From positions 1-63,394 of the forward strand of contig JAIQFS010000023.1 of the NCBI GenBank assembly GCA_020073145.1: a stretch of 63,394 bases of DNA, written 5' to 3'. Below, in pieces: positions 7,876 to 18,868 of this stretch. A program made the translations under genes and the position numbers. The notes beneath the pieces are model-generated. The model was not told where the DNA came from. It ran no database searches and saw only the letters and a list, made by a program, of their open reading frames with translations. Position 1 is the first letter of the stretch. Each line of letters opens with the position of its first letter. The DNA is from Terriglobia bacterium. GTDB lineage: Bacteria; Acidobacteriota; Terriglobia; Bryobacterales; Bryobacteraceae.

Positions 7876-10713
7876 TTAGTGAGCCAGCGGACCCGGCTCG
7901 GAGGAGATTACCTCCGAAATCTTGGCCGCCAGCTCATCGATCGTGAACGGCTTCTGGAGGAAGGACACACCAGGCTTCAAAACACCGTGGCGGCCGACCA
8001 CATCCGACGTATACCCGGACGTGAACAGCACCTTGAGTTTCGGACGGATCGCCACGAGCCGGTCCCTGAGTTCGGGGCCGGTCATCTTAGGCATCACCAC
8101 ATCGCTCATGACCAGATCGATCGAAGTCTCGAGGTTTCCGCACAACTCGATCGCGTGATAGGGAGAGTTGGCAATGAGCGGTGTGTGTCCGATAGACGTC
8201 AGGAAGGTCGCGGTGATCTCGCGCACCAAGCGGTCATCTTCCACGAGCAGAATCGTGCAACCGGTGGATGCCGCGGAAGGTCCGGCCTTTTCTTCCCTCG
8301 CTTTTTCCACAACCCCGTTTTCTACGAGCCGCGGCAAATAGATGCTGAACCTGGAGCCGCCCCCCGGTTTGCTCTGCACGTTCACGAATCCATTGTTCTG
8401 GTTCACGATTCCATAAATCGTCGCGAGGCCAAGCCCTGTGCCTTTTCCTTCTTTCTTCGTCGTGAAGAACGGCTCAAACAAGTGGGAGATCGTTTCGTGA
8501 TCCATGCCAATGCCGGAATCGCTCACCATGAGATGAACGTATTCGCCGGCCCGGGCCGGAGGATTGTGTCGGGCATACTCTTCATCGATACTCGCGTTTG
8601 CCGTTTCGATTGCCAGCCTGCCGCCCTCAGGCATCGCGTCGCGCGCGTTGGCTGCCAGATTCATGATCACCTGATCGAACTGCGAGGAATCGAGCATGAC
8701 CCTCCAGAGGCCGTCTCCCAAATGGACGCGCAGTTCGATATCTTCGCCCATCAGCCGCTCGACCGTGTTCTGGATCTCCCGGAAGGCATCGTTCACATCC
8801 ATCGGTTTGGGCGCAATGACTTGCCGCCTGGAAAAGCCGAGAAGTTGACGGACGAGATCCCTCGATTTGATGCCGGCCTTTTCGATTCCTTCCAGAGCGG
8901 TCATCAGCTGAGTACTTAGACCGCCCGTGGATTTGGCAATCGCGGCCTGGCCCAGGATCACGGTCAGCGAGTTGTTGAAGTCGTGGGCAATTCCTCCGCT
9001 CAGGCGTCCCAACGCTTCCATCTTTTGCGCCTGAATCAATTGGGCCTCAAGCTCGCTCTTTTGCCGCTCCGTCCGTTTGCGCTCGGTGAGATCCCGGGCC
9101 ACAGCAGCCAGGCGGAATGGCTCGCCTTGCGGATTCTTGATCGCCAATTCCAACAGGTCGACCGGAATGAGATCGCCCGTCCGAAAATGACGAAACAGCG
9201 TTTCACCCGCCCAGTGACCTTGGCTTCGGACCGCCGGCAAAATGGTCCTGGTCAGCTGCTCAAGCTGACCTTCAGCAAAGAAATCCGAAATTGTTCGTGC
9301 GTCCGCCGGCTCATCGTTCGTGAGGCCGACTAGGGATCGGGCGGCAGAATTCAGGTAGACACCCTGGCCATCCATTCTTGCTACCACGATGAAAATAGGG
9401 CTCTCCTCGACCAGCGAAGCCAGGATGGCCCGCTCTTCCTCTGCCTGCGCGCGGTCGGTGATGTCCAGAGCGATTCCTAGCACCGCGGTGATTCCGCCAG
9501 TGTCGTCTGTCAGCGGTTCGAGATAGTTGAAATAAGTCCGTCCGTAAACAATCGATTCGTAAATGACAGTCTCGCCCGACAAAGCCCGCCGGTGGGCGGC
9601 CACCGAGATCTGCCTCTCTTCAACAACCTGAAAGAAATCCTCAAGTTTCATCCCGACTACGTGTCCGGGCTTGAGCGCCAGGTCCTTCCTCTCCGCGGCA
9701 TAGAAGCTGGTGAACCGGAGGCCCGTATCGATGGTCCAGATTCCGCCGGGCACGTGGCTGACGATCGAACGCAGCTGGGCTTCGCTCTGCTTCCGCGCTT
9801 CCTCCGCTCTCTTGTGTTCTGTCGTGTCGAATGCCATCCCCAGGACGCCAATGATCGAGTTTCCGGCATCCCGCATCGGCTCCAGGTGAGTGGTGTAACT
9901 TCTTCCGAACGCGGTGGTCTCGTAGGTTGCGGTCTCGCCCGCGCACGCCTGCCGGTGCGCCCCGAGTGCCGTGCTCAAGTGCTCCTGCCCCTGAAAGTAC
10001 TCCGCCAGGGTCATCCCGACTACTTCTCCGGATTTCAACCCCAAATCCTTCAACCCGGCCCCGTACGAGCTGGTGAATCGCAGGTCGGTATCGGTGGTCC
10101 ACAGTACGCAGGGCATCTGCTCTGCGATGGAACGCAGCTGGTCCGCACTTGCCAGCGTGGAGAAGCCGCTCTCAGATTCCAACGATCGGTCCTCATTGGC
10201 GTTCAAAGGTCTTGGAGGCGGCTCGGGGTCCGGGATTTGGTGCGTCAAACTCCAGGCGCGCAGCAATGCGCCGTTCTCGACGACATAGGAATCCACGGTG
10301 AGCACATGCCGGAGCCGGTCTGTGCGATCTCTGCGGGAAATGACGGCCCGACGGCATTGGAATCCGGACCGAACGGCCGCCTTGGCCTGGTTGTATCGTG
10401 CCAGATCCTTCAGCAATTCGGCGGCCCGGGTTCCCTTGAAGGCTGCCGCGTCGCGAAACCCATGGAGGTGAGCCGCGGCGTCGTTACAGTCCGCTACCTG
10501 CCCAAATCTCCCCATTCGGGCGAGGACCTCATCTTCCGGCAACGTCAGCGGAATCGGTTCTTCGTACTCGATGAGCCACGCTCCATCGGTGGCGTGAACC
10601 ATCAGGTCGCGGTATCGCTGCTCGGTCTTTCGGAGTGCGTCCTCGGTCTGGGCCGCCCGCAGCCTCAGGATTGCATCGCGGTCTGCGGTCTGGGCGTCGG
10701 AATTCTCGGGCAT
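7876..10713 (-). CDS. Hybrid sensor histidine kinase with multiple PAS domains and C-terminal receiver
   Basis: The 945-aa protein lacks transmembrane segments and so should sense a cytoplasmic signal. From the N-terminus there are four PAS/PAC units, then a HisKA helix with the phosphorylated His (~577) in GGIAHDFNNSL, an HATPase_c domain (DSGIGMDHETISHLFEPFFTTK and GKGTGLGLATIYG), and a receiver domain with phospho-Asp at ~870 in DLVMSDVVMP. The second and third PAS units (~185-430) are tandem copies sharing SFY/SSY-xxxxKDL-LK-G-VVGM and LEP blocks, a recent internal duplication. The chosen ATG has AGGAG just upstream; an in-frame start 38 codons earlier lacks one. No partner DNA-binding regulator is adjacent. 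Confidence 0.92.
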   Translation of the reverse strand: MPENSDAQTADRDAILRLRAAQTEDALRKTEQRYRDLMVHATDGAWLIEYEEPIPLTLPEDEVLARMGRFGQVADCNDAAAHLHGFRDAAAFKGTRAAELLKDLARYNQAKAAVRSGFQCRRAVISRRDRTDRLRHVLTVDSYVVENGALLRAWSLTHQIPDPEPPPRPLNANEDRSLESESGFSTLASADQLRSIAEQMPCVLWTTDTDLRFTSSYGAGLKDLGLKSGEVVGMTLAEYFQGQEHLSTALGAHRQACAGETATYETTAFGRSYTTHLEPMRDAGNSIIGVLGMAFDTTEHKRAEEARKQSEAQLRSIVSHVPGGIWTIDTGLRFTSFYAAERKDLALKPGHVVGMKLEDFFQVVEERQISVAAHRRALSGETVIYESIVYGRTYFNYLEPLTDDTGGITAVLGIALDITDRAQAEEERAILASLVEESPIFIVVARMDGQGVYLNSAARSLVGLTNDEPADARTISDFFAEGQLEQLTRTILPAVRSQGHWAGETLFRHFRTGDLIPVDLLELAIKNPQGEPFRLAAVARDLTERKRTERQKSELEAQLIQAQKMEALGRLSGGIAHDFNNSLTVILGQAAIAKSTGGLSTQLMTALEGIEKAGIKSRDLVRQLLGFSRRQVIAPKPMDVNDAFREIQNTVERLMGEDIELRVHLGDGLWRVMLDSSQFDQVIMNLAANARDAMPEGGRLAIETANASIDEEYARHNPPARAGEYVHLMVSDSGIGMDHETISHLFEPFFTTKKEGKGTGLGLATIYGIVNQNNGFVNVQSKPGGGSRFSIYLPRLVENGVVEKAREEKAGPSAASTGCTILLVEDDRLVREITATFLTSIGHTPLIANSPYHAIELCGNLETSIDLVMSDVVMPKMTGPELRDRLVAIRPKLKVLFTSGYTSDVVGRHGVLKPGVSFLQKPFTIDELAAKISEVISSEPGPLAH

Positions 10714-10917
10714 CTCTCCTCTTCTCAGACACCGAGGGAGGGTTCGCGGGGTACATTCCACCAGGAGTTTCGATCCCAGGCTCCCCGGCAGACCTTCGAT
10801 TCTATATCGAATCACTTTGTGGAGCATTCCAGGGAATTCCCAGTCCCGCAGATCGTTTGGCGGTGGAGGCGCGCCGCGCCTAGCTCAACGGCCGCGGCGA
10901 AGCGTCGCGTTAGGTTC

Positions 10918-13900
10918 TTACCCCTGGGCGATAGTCTGCGGAGCCGATACTCGCGCCGCCGTAGGTTTCGACCGGCTGCGCCGCCCTGAGCCCCACCCGC
11001 TGAGCCGCTCCATGTAAATGTAGAATACCGGAGTGATGTAGAGGGTCAGCATTTGGGAGACCGCCAGTCCGCCCACCACGGCCAGACCCAGCGGCCGGCG
11101 CGCTTCCGAGCCGGCGCCCAGGCCGAGCGCGATGGGCAGGGTGCCCATCAGGGCAGACATGGTAGTCATCATGATGGGTCGGAAGCGGACCAGACAAGCC
11201 TCGTAAATCGCCTCCGAAGGCAGCGTCCCGTGGGTGCGCTGAGTGGCGAGCGCGAAATCGATCATCATGATGGCGTTCTTCTTGACGATGCCGATCAGCA
11301 TGATCACACCGACGAAGGAGTAGATATTCAGCTCGTTATGAAAAATCAGCAGCGTGGCCAGCGCGCCGAGTCCGGCCGAAGGGAGTCCGGAGAGAATAGT
11401 CAGCGGATGAATGAAGCTCTCATACAGGATGCCAAGCACCAGATAAATGACCAGAATGGCCATCGCCAGCAGTATCCCCATTCCCTGAAGTGAGGATTGG
11501 AAGGCCGCGGCAGCGCCCTGGAAGCTGGTGGTGATGGTAGCGGGCAGCGTGTCGCGCGCCACGTCTCCGACGCGCGCGACGGCGTCGCCCAAGGACACTC
11601 CCGGGGCCAGGTTGAATGAAATCGTGACCGACGGCAGTTGGCCCAGATGCGTCACCGTCAGGGGCGCCACACTCCGCTGGATCTGCGCCACCTCGCTCAA
11701 GGGGACCAGGTTTCCGTTGGAGGAGTGAACGTAGAGCAGACCCATTGCGCTGGGATCGCGCTGGAACCGGGGCTCGAGCTCCATCATCACCCAATACTGA
11801 TTGCTAGGGGTGTAGATAGTCGAGACCTGGCGCTCACCATAGGCGTCGTAGAGCGCCTGCTCCACCTGGTCCGCCGTGATCCCCAGGGAAGAACCGCGGT
11901 CGCGGTCGATATCCACCACGACCTGGGGGCTCGCCACCTGGAGGTCGGTGTTCACGTCCACCAGTCCCGGAATTCCGCGAACGCGTTTGAGGAAGGTATC
12001 CGCCGCGCGGTACAACTCATTCAGGTCGAGCCCTTGCAGGGTGTATTGGTACGCGCCCTGGGTCAGTTGCCCGCCAATCCGGATCAGCGGCGGATTTTGC
12101 GGATAAGCGCGAATCCCGGGGACGGAGTTCAGCAGGGGGCGGAGCCGGTTGATGTCCTGGTCCGCCGAGAGCGGGCGTTGGTCGCGCGGTTTCAGCGTGG
12201 CGAAGATCCGGCCGGCGTTGCCCGAACCGTTACTGGCGCCCACCATCGACATATACGACTGCACGTTGGGATCGACTCCGAGGATGGCGGCCAGTTGCTG
12301 CTGGTTGCGCACCATGCCCTCGAACGAGACGTCCTGGCCGCCCTCGGTGAAAGCGAACATCTGGCCTGTGTCCTGGTTGGGAATGAAGCCCTTGGGCACG
12401 AAGGCAAACAGGTACACGGTGGCGGCCAGCGTGCCGGCCGCCACCAGCATAGTAAGGCGGCGATGGCGGATCACGCCGCGCAGCGACCAATCATAAACGT
12501 GCAGCATGCCATCGAAGATTTTTTCCGAGGCGCGGAAGAGCGCGCCGTGGCTCTCGCGCGGCGGCCTCAGGAAACGGCTGCACAGCATGGGGGTGAGGCT
12601 CAGCGAGACCATCCCGGAAATCAGGATAGCCATCCCGATGGTCACGGCGAATTCGTGAAACAGGCGGCCCAGGATGCCGCCCATGAATAGAACCGGAATG
12701 AATACGGCCGCCAGCGAGAGCGTCATGGAGAGCACGGTGAAGGCGATTTCGCGCGAGCCCTCCAGCGCGGCCTGCAGCCGGCTCTTGCCCATCTCCATGT
12801 GGCGAACGATGTTTTCCAGAACCACAATGGCGTCGTCCACCACGAATCCCACCGAGAGCGTCAACGCCATGAGCGAGAGGTTGTCGAGCGAGTACCCCAG
12901 CAGCGACATTGCGGCGAACGTGCCGACAATGGATAACGGCAGCGCCAGGCTGGGAATGATGGTGGCAGACACGTTGCGCAAAAACAAAAAAATGACCATC
13001 ACCACCAGCGCCACCGTCAGCAACAGCGTGAATTTGACGTCGCGCACCGATTCGCGCACCGAATCCGAACGGTCGTAGACCACGTCGAAACGGACGGCGG
13101 GCGGCATCTGCTGACGGAAACGCGGCATCAACTGCTTGATCTCGTCCGCTACGGCGACGGTGTTGGTGCCGGGCTGACGCTGGACCGCGAGGGCAATGCC
13201 GCGGGTGCCATTGAACCAGCTCGCGGCTTTGTCGTTCTGCACGCTGTCAATGACCCGGCCGAGGTCGCTCAGCCGGACCGGCGACCCGTTGCGGTAGGCG
13301 ACAATCACCGGGCGGTAGGCGGCGGCCGAGGTGAGCTGGCCGGTGGCGCGCACGGTAAACAACTGATCGCGGCCCCATAACGTTCCCGTGGGCAGGTTGA
13401 CATTGTGCTGCTGCAGCGCCGCCTGCACCTCGTCGATGCCGATATGATGCGAGGCCAGCGCATTGGGATCGAGCTGCGCGCGCACGGCGTACTTCTGCGC
13501 ACCCATTACTTGCACTTGGGCCACGCCGCTGACTGTGGAGATTCGCTGGGCCACCAGGGTTTCAGCGTAGTCGTCGATAGTCGAAAGCGGAAGGGTCGGC
13601 GAATACAGCGCCAGGTACATGATGGGCGAATCGGCGGGATTCACCTTCTGAAAGTTCGGGGGCGTTGGCATGCCCGGCGGCATTTGCGACCCGGCCGTCG
13701 TGATGGCGGCCTGCACGTCCTGCGCGGCGCCATCGATCGACCGGCCGAGGGCGAATTGCAGCGTAATGGACGTGGTGCCCAGGGCGCTCGTGGATGTCAT
13801 GGAATCCAGGCCGGCGATGGTCGAGAACTGGCGCTCGAGCGGCGTAGCCACGGCCGATGCCATGGTTTCGGGGTTGGCGCCAGGCAGCGCCGCATTCACT

Positions 13901-14037
13901 TGCAGGGTAGGGAAGTCTACGTTTGGCAGGTCGCTGACGGGAAGCGATCGGTAGGCAAAGGCGCCAAACAGTACAATCCCGAGCATGACGAGGGTCGTCA
14001 TCACGGGGCGCCGAATGAATAGTTCGGTGATATTCAC
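10918..14037 (-). CDS. RND-family multidrug efflux permease (HAE1; AcrB/MdtC-like)
   Basis: The 1039-aa inner-membrane proton-driven pump has the full RND layout: helix 1 after MNITELFIRRPV, porter domain 1, helices 2-6 with the proton-relay Asp pair in SVGFVVDDAIVVLENI, the hydrophilic second half, and helices 7-12 ending in the GIVKKNAIMMIDFA and FRPIMMTTMSALMG segments. The wording is closest to the MdtB/MdtC branch. No membrane-fusion protein or outer-membrane channel gene is adjacent, so it must borrow partners encoded elsewhere. The kinase follows about 200 bp downstream on the same strand, and a glycosyltransferase lies upstream. Confidence 0.95.
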   Translation of the reverse strand: MNITELFIRRPVMTTLVMLGIVLFGAFAYRSLPVSDLPNVDFPTLQVNAALPGANPETMASAVATPLERQFSTIAGLDSMTSTSALGTTSITLQFALGRSIDGAAQDVQAAITTAGSQMPPGMPTPPNFQKVNPADSPIMYLALYSPTLPLSTIDDYAETLVAQRISTVSGVAQVQVMGAQKYAVRAQLDPNALASHHIGIDEVQAALQQHNVNLPTGTLWGRDQLFTVRATGQLTSAAAYRPVIVAYRNGSPVRLSDLGRVIDSVQNDKAASWFNGTRGIALAVQRQPGTNTVAVADEIKQLMPRFRQQMPPAVRFDVVYDRSDSVRESVRDVKFTLLLTVALVVMVIFLFLRNVSATIIPSLALPLSIVGTFAAMSLLGYSLDNLSLMALTLSVGFVVDDAIVVLENIVRHMEMGKSRLQAALEGSREIAFTVLSMTLSLAAVFIPVLFMGGILGRLFHEFAVTIGMAILISGMVSLSLTPMLCSRFLRPPRESHGALFRASEKIFDGMLHVYDWSLRGVIRHRRLTMLVAAGTLAATVYLFAFVPKGFIPNQDTGQMFAFTEGGQDVSFEGMVRNQQQLAAILGVDPNVQSYMSMVGASNGSGNAGRIFATLKPRDQRPLSADQDINRLRPLLNSVPGIRAYPQNPPLIRIGGQLTQGAYQYTLQGLDLNELYRAADTFLKRVRGIPGLVDVNTDLQVASPQVVVDIDRDRGSSLGITADQVEQALYDAYGERQVSTIYTPSNQYWVMMELEPRFQRDPSAMGLLYVHSSNGNLVPLSEVAQIQRSVAPLTVTHLGQLPSVTISFNLAPGVSLGDAVARVGDVARDTLPATITTSFQGAAAAFQSSLQGMGILLAMAILVIYLVLGILYESFIHPLTILSGLPSAGLGALATLLIFHNELNIYSFVGVIMLIGIVKKNAIMMIDFALATQRTHGTLPSEAIYEACLVRFRPIMMTTMSALMGTLPIALGLGAGSEARRPLGLAVVGGLAVSQMLTLYITPVFYIYMERLSGWGSGRRSRSKPTAARVSAPQTIAQG

Positions 14038-14194
14038 GTTCCCGCCCTGAGTCTGTAGTCTCTCGTGTTTATGGTATCAGGGCCGCAGGGAAACAATCCG
14101 TGGGTTCGGTTCTGCCTTGTCCCAGCCGAGCCCAATTCGCCCGTCGCCAGCCCGCCTGTAACACCCTGGACCCGGCGGGAGCCTGTCCCTACGT

Positions 14195-15340
14195 CTACTC
14201 CACACCCTGGCACGCGAGGTGGTAGATCTCCAGTACCTCGCGCGCGGTGCGCTCCCAGCTGAAGCGCGAGGCCTGCTCATAGCCGCAGCGCACCAGAGCC
14301 GCGCGCAGGCCGTCGTCCAGCAGGACTTCCGAGATGCCGCGCGCAATCTCGAAGACGTTGACCGGGTTTACCTGGACGGCGGCGTCTCCCAGCACCTCCG
14401 GCAAAGAACTCACGTTCGATGCCACCACCGGTGTGCCGCAGGCCATGGCTTCGAGGGGCGGCAGGCCGAATCCTTCGTAGCGCGAGACAAATACGAAGGC
14501 CGCCGCGGCCTCATAAAAATAGCGCAGCGTGTCGAAAGGCACGAAGCCCAGGAAGCGCACGACGTTTTCCACGCGGCTCTTGATCACGGCCTGCCGCACG
14601 GCCGGGTACTGCGAAATGGTGTCGCCGATGATGATCAGACGCAGATCTCTATAGACGGGGTGGGCCGAGAGCTGATCGCGCACTACCGCGAACGCCTCGA
14701 CCAGCCGCGGCACGTTTTTATGCGGCCGGATATTGCCGGCATACAACAGGTAAGGATACTGGATCTGGTAGCGTTCCAGGATCCGCTGTTTTTCCTGGAG
14801 CTCGAAGCCGTCGCCGCGCGCAAAGAACGCCGGGTCGGGGGCGTTGTAGACGCGGTGGATGTGGTCCCCCGAAATGCCGAGCAGATTCTGGATGTCGCGC
14901 TTGGTGGCCTCTGAGACGGCGATCACCTGGCTGGCGCGGGTCAGCCCACGCCGGTACCGGTAGCGGCGGAACCGCCTGTTCAGGTCCGAGCCTTGCTCTT
15001 CGAACAAGAGGCTGGACATGTCGTGTACCGTCACCACGTACGGCCGGATCATCGCCAACGGCACGCGGTTTAACGGGATGTGGACGAGGTCCGCCCTCAA
15101 TCCGCGCAAGAACGCCGGAAATGCGAGGTGATCGAAAGTCGCATGGTCGTCGCGCGCGTAGAGCGCCGAGCGGAAGTTCTCCGGCATCCCGGTGAGCGCG
15201 CGCACATCGTCAGGGCCGCCGATCAGAGTGTAATGGTTGTGGCGGTCCACTGTACTCAAGGCGTGAAGCAGACTTCGAATGTAGGTGCCGATGCCGAAGT
15301 CCTGGCTGCGCCGAACGTCGATGGCGATGTGGCTGCTCAT
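14195..15340 (-). CDS. Glycosyltransferase family 4
   Basis: The 381-aa GT-B fold enzyme is a retaining GT4 transferase. The N-terminal half has the glycine-rich SQDFGIGTYIRSLL acceptor-side loop, and the C-terminal half has LLYAGNIRPHKNVPRLVEAF and the nucleotide-sugar E-x7-E motif in SRYEGFGLPPLEAMACGTPVV. It probably transfers a hexose (mannose-like donor) onto a cell-surface glycan or lipid at the cytoplasmic face. The acceptor is unknown. It sits alone between glyA and the RND gene rather than in a polysaccharide cluster. Confidence 0.9.
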   Translation of the reverse strand: MSSHIAIDVRRSQDFGIGTYIRSLLHALSTVDRHNHYTLIGGPDDVRALTGMPENFRSALYARDDHATFDHLAFPAFLRGLRADLVHIPLNRVPLAMIRPYVVTVHDMSSLLFEEQGSDLNRRFRRYRYRRGLTRASQVIAVSEATKRDIQNLLGISGDHIHRVYNAPDPAFFARGDGFELQEKQRILERYQIQYPYLLYAGNIRPHKNVPRLVEAFAVVRDQLSAHPVYRDLRLIIIGDTISQYPAVRQAVIKSRVENVVRFLGFVPFDTLRYFYEAAAAFVFVSRYEGFGLPPLEAMACGTPVVASNVSSLPEVLGDAAVQVNPVNVFEIARGISEVLLDDGLRAALVRCGYEQASRFSWERTAREVLEIYHLACQGVE

Positions 15341-15385
15341 GCGGGTGAGACGGGAGTGCCGCCTGCCGGACGCTTTCGTGGATTC

Positions 15386-16666
15386 CTAAGCCCGAACGGT
15401 GTCGAGCTTCCAACGATACAGCGGAAAACGCGCAATAAGCGCGGCCACTCTTTGACGGACCGCCGCGATGACGCTGTCGTTGGAAATCTGGCCCAGCACC
15501 TCGGCAATCAATTCGCCCACTTCGCGCATTTCGGCCTCGCCGAAGCCGCGGGTGGTGACGGCCGGCGATCCCAGACGGATGCCGCTGGGATTCAGCGGCG
15601 GATTGACATCGAAGGGGATTGCGTTCTTGTTGACCGTGATGGCCGCGCGGTCCAACGCCTTCTCGGCGTCCTTTCCTCGTACGCCCCGGGAAAAAACGTC
15701 GACCAGCATCAGGTGCGTGTCGGTGCCGCCGGAGACCACACGGAAGCCGGCCCCGGCAAGACTGTCCGCGAGCGCGCGCGCATTCGTGAGCACCCGCTTC
15801 TGATAGGCGATAAACTCCGGCGTCTGGGCCTCCCGAAAACAGACCGCTTTCGCGGCGATCACGTGCATCAGCGGGCCGCCCTGAATTCCGGGAAACACAA
15901 CCCTGTCGACGGCGGCCGCATACTGCTGCCGGCACAAGATGATGCCCGAACGCGGGCCGCGCAGAGTCTTGTGTGTGGTCGAGGTGACGATATCGGCGTA
16001 TTCGCAAGGATTCGGATGCAAGCCCGCCGCCACCAGCCCGGAGAAGTGCGCCATGTCCACCAGCAGCACCGCACCCACCGAATCGGCGATCCGGCGAAAG
16101 CGCGGAAAATCGAGGATCCGCGGATAAGCGCTCCCACCCGCCACGATCATCTTGGGCCTGTGCTCCCGGGCCAGTTGCGCCACTTCGTCGTAGTCGATGC
16201 GCTCGTCGTCGCGGCGGACGTTGTAGGGTACCACGTGAAACGTCTTACCCGAAAAATTGAGGGGATGGCCGTGGGTGAGGTGTCCGCCGTGTGCCAGATT
16301 CAGGCCCATAACGGTGTCGCCGGGGGCGCATACTGCATGGTAGGCGGCTTCGTTCGCCTGGGATCCGGAATGCGGCTGCACGTTGGCGTGTTCGGCGCCG
16401 AACAGCTTCTTGGCGCGTTCGCGGGCCAGATCCTCCACCACGTCGGCGAATTCGCATCCACCGTAGTAGCGCTTTCCGGGATAGCCTTCGGCGTATTTGT
16501 TGGTGAAGACGCTGGCGGTGGCATCCAGCACCGCCTGGGACGTGAAGTTCTCGCTGGCGATCAGCTCCAGGTTGGAGTGCTGCCGTTCCATTTCCCGGCG
16601 AATGGCCTCGTCGACTTCCGGATCGACTTCCGCCAGCGGCCGCGCCATTCGCTCTGTATCGGTCAT
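15386..16666 (-). CDS. glyA: Serine hydroxymethyltransferase
   Basis: This 426-aa PLP enzyme interconverts serine and glycine with tetrahydrofolate. Hallmarks include [37 protein letters not shown], and the PLP lysine in [17 protein letters not shown]. Length is normal. It overlaps the stop codon of rpiB by 4 nt (ATGA), forming an rpiB-glyA operon on the minus strand. Confidence 0.97.
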   Translation of the reverse strand: MTDTERMARPLAEVDPEVDEAIRREMERQHSNLELIASENFTSQAVLDATASVFTNKYAEGYPGKRYYGGCEFADVVEDLARERAKKLFGAEHANVQPHSGSQANEAAYHAVCAPGDTVMGLNLAHGGHLTHGHPLNFSGKTFHVVPYNVRRDDERIDYDEVAQLAREHRPKMIVAGGSAYPRILDFPRFRRIADSVGAVLLVDMAHFSGLVAAGLHPNPCEYADIVTSTTHKTLRGPRSGIILCRQQYAAAVDRVVFPGIQGGPLMHVIAAKAVCFREAQTPEFIAYQKRVLTNARALADSLAGAGFRVVSGGTDTHLMLVDVFSRGVRGKDAEKALDRAAITVNKNAIPFDVNPPLNPSGIRLGSPAVTTRGFGEAEMREVGELIAEVLGQISNDSVIAAVRQRVAALIARFPLYRWKLDTVRA

Positions 16667-17106
16667 ACGTGCTCCAGATGGACCATCTTGCCAACGCGGC
16701 GCGCGTGGCGCTCGCCTCCGGAAAATTCCGTTTCCAGAAAAACCCGGATCAAATCCAGAGCGCGGCGTTCATCGACATACTTCGCGCCCAGGGTCAGGAC
16801 ATTGGCATCGTTGTGCTCGCGCGTGAGCCGCACTTCGTCCTCGGACTGTGCCGGTGCGGCACGCACGCCGGCAATTTTATTGGCCGCCATCGCCATCCCG
16901 ATCCCGGTGGTGCAAATCAGCACGCCGCGATCCGCACGGCCCTCCGCCACGGCGTCTCCCACGGCTTGCGCAAAGTCGGGGTAGTCGCAGGATTGCGTTG
17001 AATCCGTTCCGAAATCGGCAACGTCGTGCCCCATTCCGGCCAGGCGTGCCCGTAGTTTCTCCTTCAGGATAAATCCGCCGTGATCGGCTGCGATTGCGAT
17101 TTTCAT
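16663..17106 (-). CDS. rpiB: Ribose-5-phosphate isomerase B
   Basis: The 147-aa RpiB/LacAB-family enzyme interconverts ribose 5-phosphate and ribulose 5-phosphate. The sequence begins with the typical [18 protein letters not shown], contains the catalytic Cys in [18 protein letters not shown], and ends with RHARRVGKM. The ATG at 17106 is chosen because family members start exactly there; an upstream in-frame TTG would add four residues. It is the first gene of the rpiB-glyA pair and is divergent from proS across 58 bp. Confidence 0.95.
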   Translation of the reverse strand: MKIAIAADHGGFILKEKLRARLAGMGHDVADFGTDSTQSCDYPDFAQAVGDAVAEGRADRGVLICTTGIGMAMAANKIAGVRAAPAQSEDEVRLTREHNDANVLTLGAKYVDERRALDLIRVFLETEFSGGERHARRVGKMVHLEHV

Positions 17107-17164
17107 AATGGGGAGCAACTCAATCTTAGCATGCTAGAATTGGCATTTCCCCGCCACCCCATCT

Positions 17165-18868
17165 ATGCTCTGGAGTAAGTTGTTTATCCCGACTCTGCGT
17201 GAAAACCCCGCTGAAGCGGAGGTGGTGAGCCACCAGCTTCTGCTCCGCGCCGGGTACATTCGCCAGCTCTCGGCCGGTATTTATAGCTATCTCTTCCTGG
17301 CGCAGCGGTCGCTCCGGAAGATCCAACAGATTGTCCGCCAGGAAATGGATGCCATCGGCGCCCAGGAGGTGTTCCTGCCCGCGTTGCATCCCGCCGAAGT
17401 CTGGCAGGAATCCGGACGCTGGGACATTATGGGCGACAATATGTTCCGCCTCAAGGACCGGTTCCAGCGCGACCTCTGCCTGGGGATGACCCACGAGGAA
17501 ATCATGACCGTGCTGGCGCGCGGCGAACTGCGCAGCTACAAACAGCTTCCCCAGATCTGGTACCAGATTCAGACCAAGTTCCGCGACGAGCCGCGGCCCA
17601 AGTCCGGCCTCCTGCGCGTCCGCCAGTTCCTCATGAAGGACTCCTACTCGTTCGACCTGGACGCCGCCGGGCTCGACGCCGCCTATGACAAGCACTACCA
17701 GGCCTATTGCCGTATCTTCGACCGCTGCGGCCTCCAGTACACGGCCGTGGAGGCCCACTCTGGAGCCATGGGCGGCAGCCAGTCCCACGAATTCATGGTG
17801 GCGTCGGATGCCGGCGAAGACTTCGTCTCTTCCTGCCCGGACTGCGGATATTCCGCGAATTTGGAGAAGGCGGTTTCCCGGCACTCGCAGCCTTTGGCGC
17901 CGGATCCCGCCGGCGATCTAAACCCGGAGCCGTTTCATACCCCGGGACGAAAGACCATCGCCGAGGTCGCCGAGTTCACCGGCCTCCCCGAATCGTCGCA
18001 GATGAAAAGCCTGGTCCTGGTGGCCGATGGCAAGCCGGTTCTGGTGATGCTACGCGGCGACCATCAACTGAGCGAAACCAAATTCGGCGCCATCTCGGGC
18101 GACATGGAGTTCCGCCAGGCGCACCCCCACGAGATCCAGAATTGGTTCGGCGCCGCGGCAGGCTCGCTCGGGCCTGTGGGGGTGAAGAATATGCAGATTC
18201 TAGCGGACCAGGCGCTGGCCGGCCGCCGCAACATGATCGCTGGCGCCAATCGGGACGACTACCATCTGCGCCACGTCACTCTCGGCGAAGATTTCGAGGC
18301 CGAGATTCACGACCTCCGCCAGGTGACCGCCGGCGACTGCTGCTTGTCTTGCGGCGGCGCGCTCGCCATCCACAAATCGGTCGAGATCGGCCACATCTTC
18401 AAGCTCGGCTACAAGTATTCCGACCCCATGAACCTGCGCGTGCTGAACGCCGAAGGCAAGGAAGTCACCCCCATCATGGGTTCCTACGGCATCGGCATCG
18501 AGCGCATCCTGAGCGCCGCCATCGAGCTCTACCACGACAAGGACGGCATGATCCTGCCGCCCTCCATTGCGCCCTTCGATGTTGTGATCACGCCCGCCAA
18601 CAACTCCGACACCGCGCAGATGGAGGCCGCTCGCGAAATCTATGAGGCCTGTCTTGCAGCCGGTCTGGATGCCTTGCTCGATGACCGCGACGAGCGGCCC
18701 GGCGTCAAATTCAAGGATGCCGACCTGATCGGCATTCCGTTTCGTGTCGTCATCGGCAAGAAGCTCGGCAGCGGCATGGTCGAACTGGTGGAACGGAAGG
18801 GCAAGAAGACCACTGACGTTGCCGTGGCCGGAGCCGCGAGAGCCGTCGCGGCACAGGCCGGGCGTTAG
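17165..18868 (+). CDS. proS: Prolyl-tRNA synthetase
   Basis: The 567-aa class II synthetase is of the bacterial type with an inserted editing domain (INS, roughly residues 220-390) between motifs 2 and 3. Motif 2 lies around [23 protein letters not shown], motif 3 at [13 protein letters not shown], and the anticodon-binding domain is at the C-terminus. It charges tRNA-Pro and can clear mischarged Ala-tRNA-Pro through the editing domain. Its stop codon overlaps the stop of the convergent regulator gene by 3 bases. Confidence 0.97.
   Translation: MLWSKLFIPTLRENPAEAEVVSHQLLLRAGYIRQLSAGIYSYLFLAQRSLRKIQQIVRQEMDAIGAQEVFLPALHPAEVWQESGRWDIMGDNMFRLKDRFQRDLCLGMTHEEIMTVLARGELRSYKQLPQIWYQIQTKFRDEPRPKSGLLRVRQFLMKDSYSFDLDAAGLDAAYDKHYQAYCRIFDRCGLQYTAVEAHSGAMGGSQSHEFMVASDAGEDFVSSCPDCGYSANLEKAVSRHSQPLAPDPAGDLNPEPFHTPGRKTIAEVAEFTGLPESSQMKSLVLVADGKPVLVMLRGDHQLSETKFGAISGDMEFRQAHPHEIQNWFGAAAGSLGPVGVKNMQILADQALAGRRNMIAGANRDDYHLRHVTLGEDFEAEIHDLRQVTAGDCCLSCGGALAIHKSVEIGHIFKLGYKYSDPMNLRVLNAEGKEVTPIMGSYGIGIERILSAAIELYHDKDGMILPPSIAPFDVVITPANNSDTAQMEAAREIYEACLAAGLDALLDDRDERPGVKFKDADLIGIPFRVVIGKKLGSGMVELVERKGKKTTDVAVAGAARAVAAQAGR

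Noticed and set aside
11638-12690. 350-codon plus-strand frame opposite the RND pump
   Set aside because: Low-complexity Arg/His/Gly translation, antisense to a clear conserved gene.
15080-16984. 634-codon plus-strand frame opposite glyA and the glycosyltransferase
   Set aside because: It spans three unrelated minus-strand genes and has no domain or start signal; a GC-driven antisense frame.
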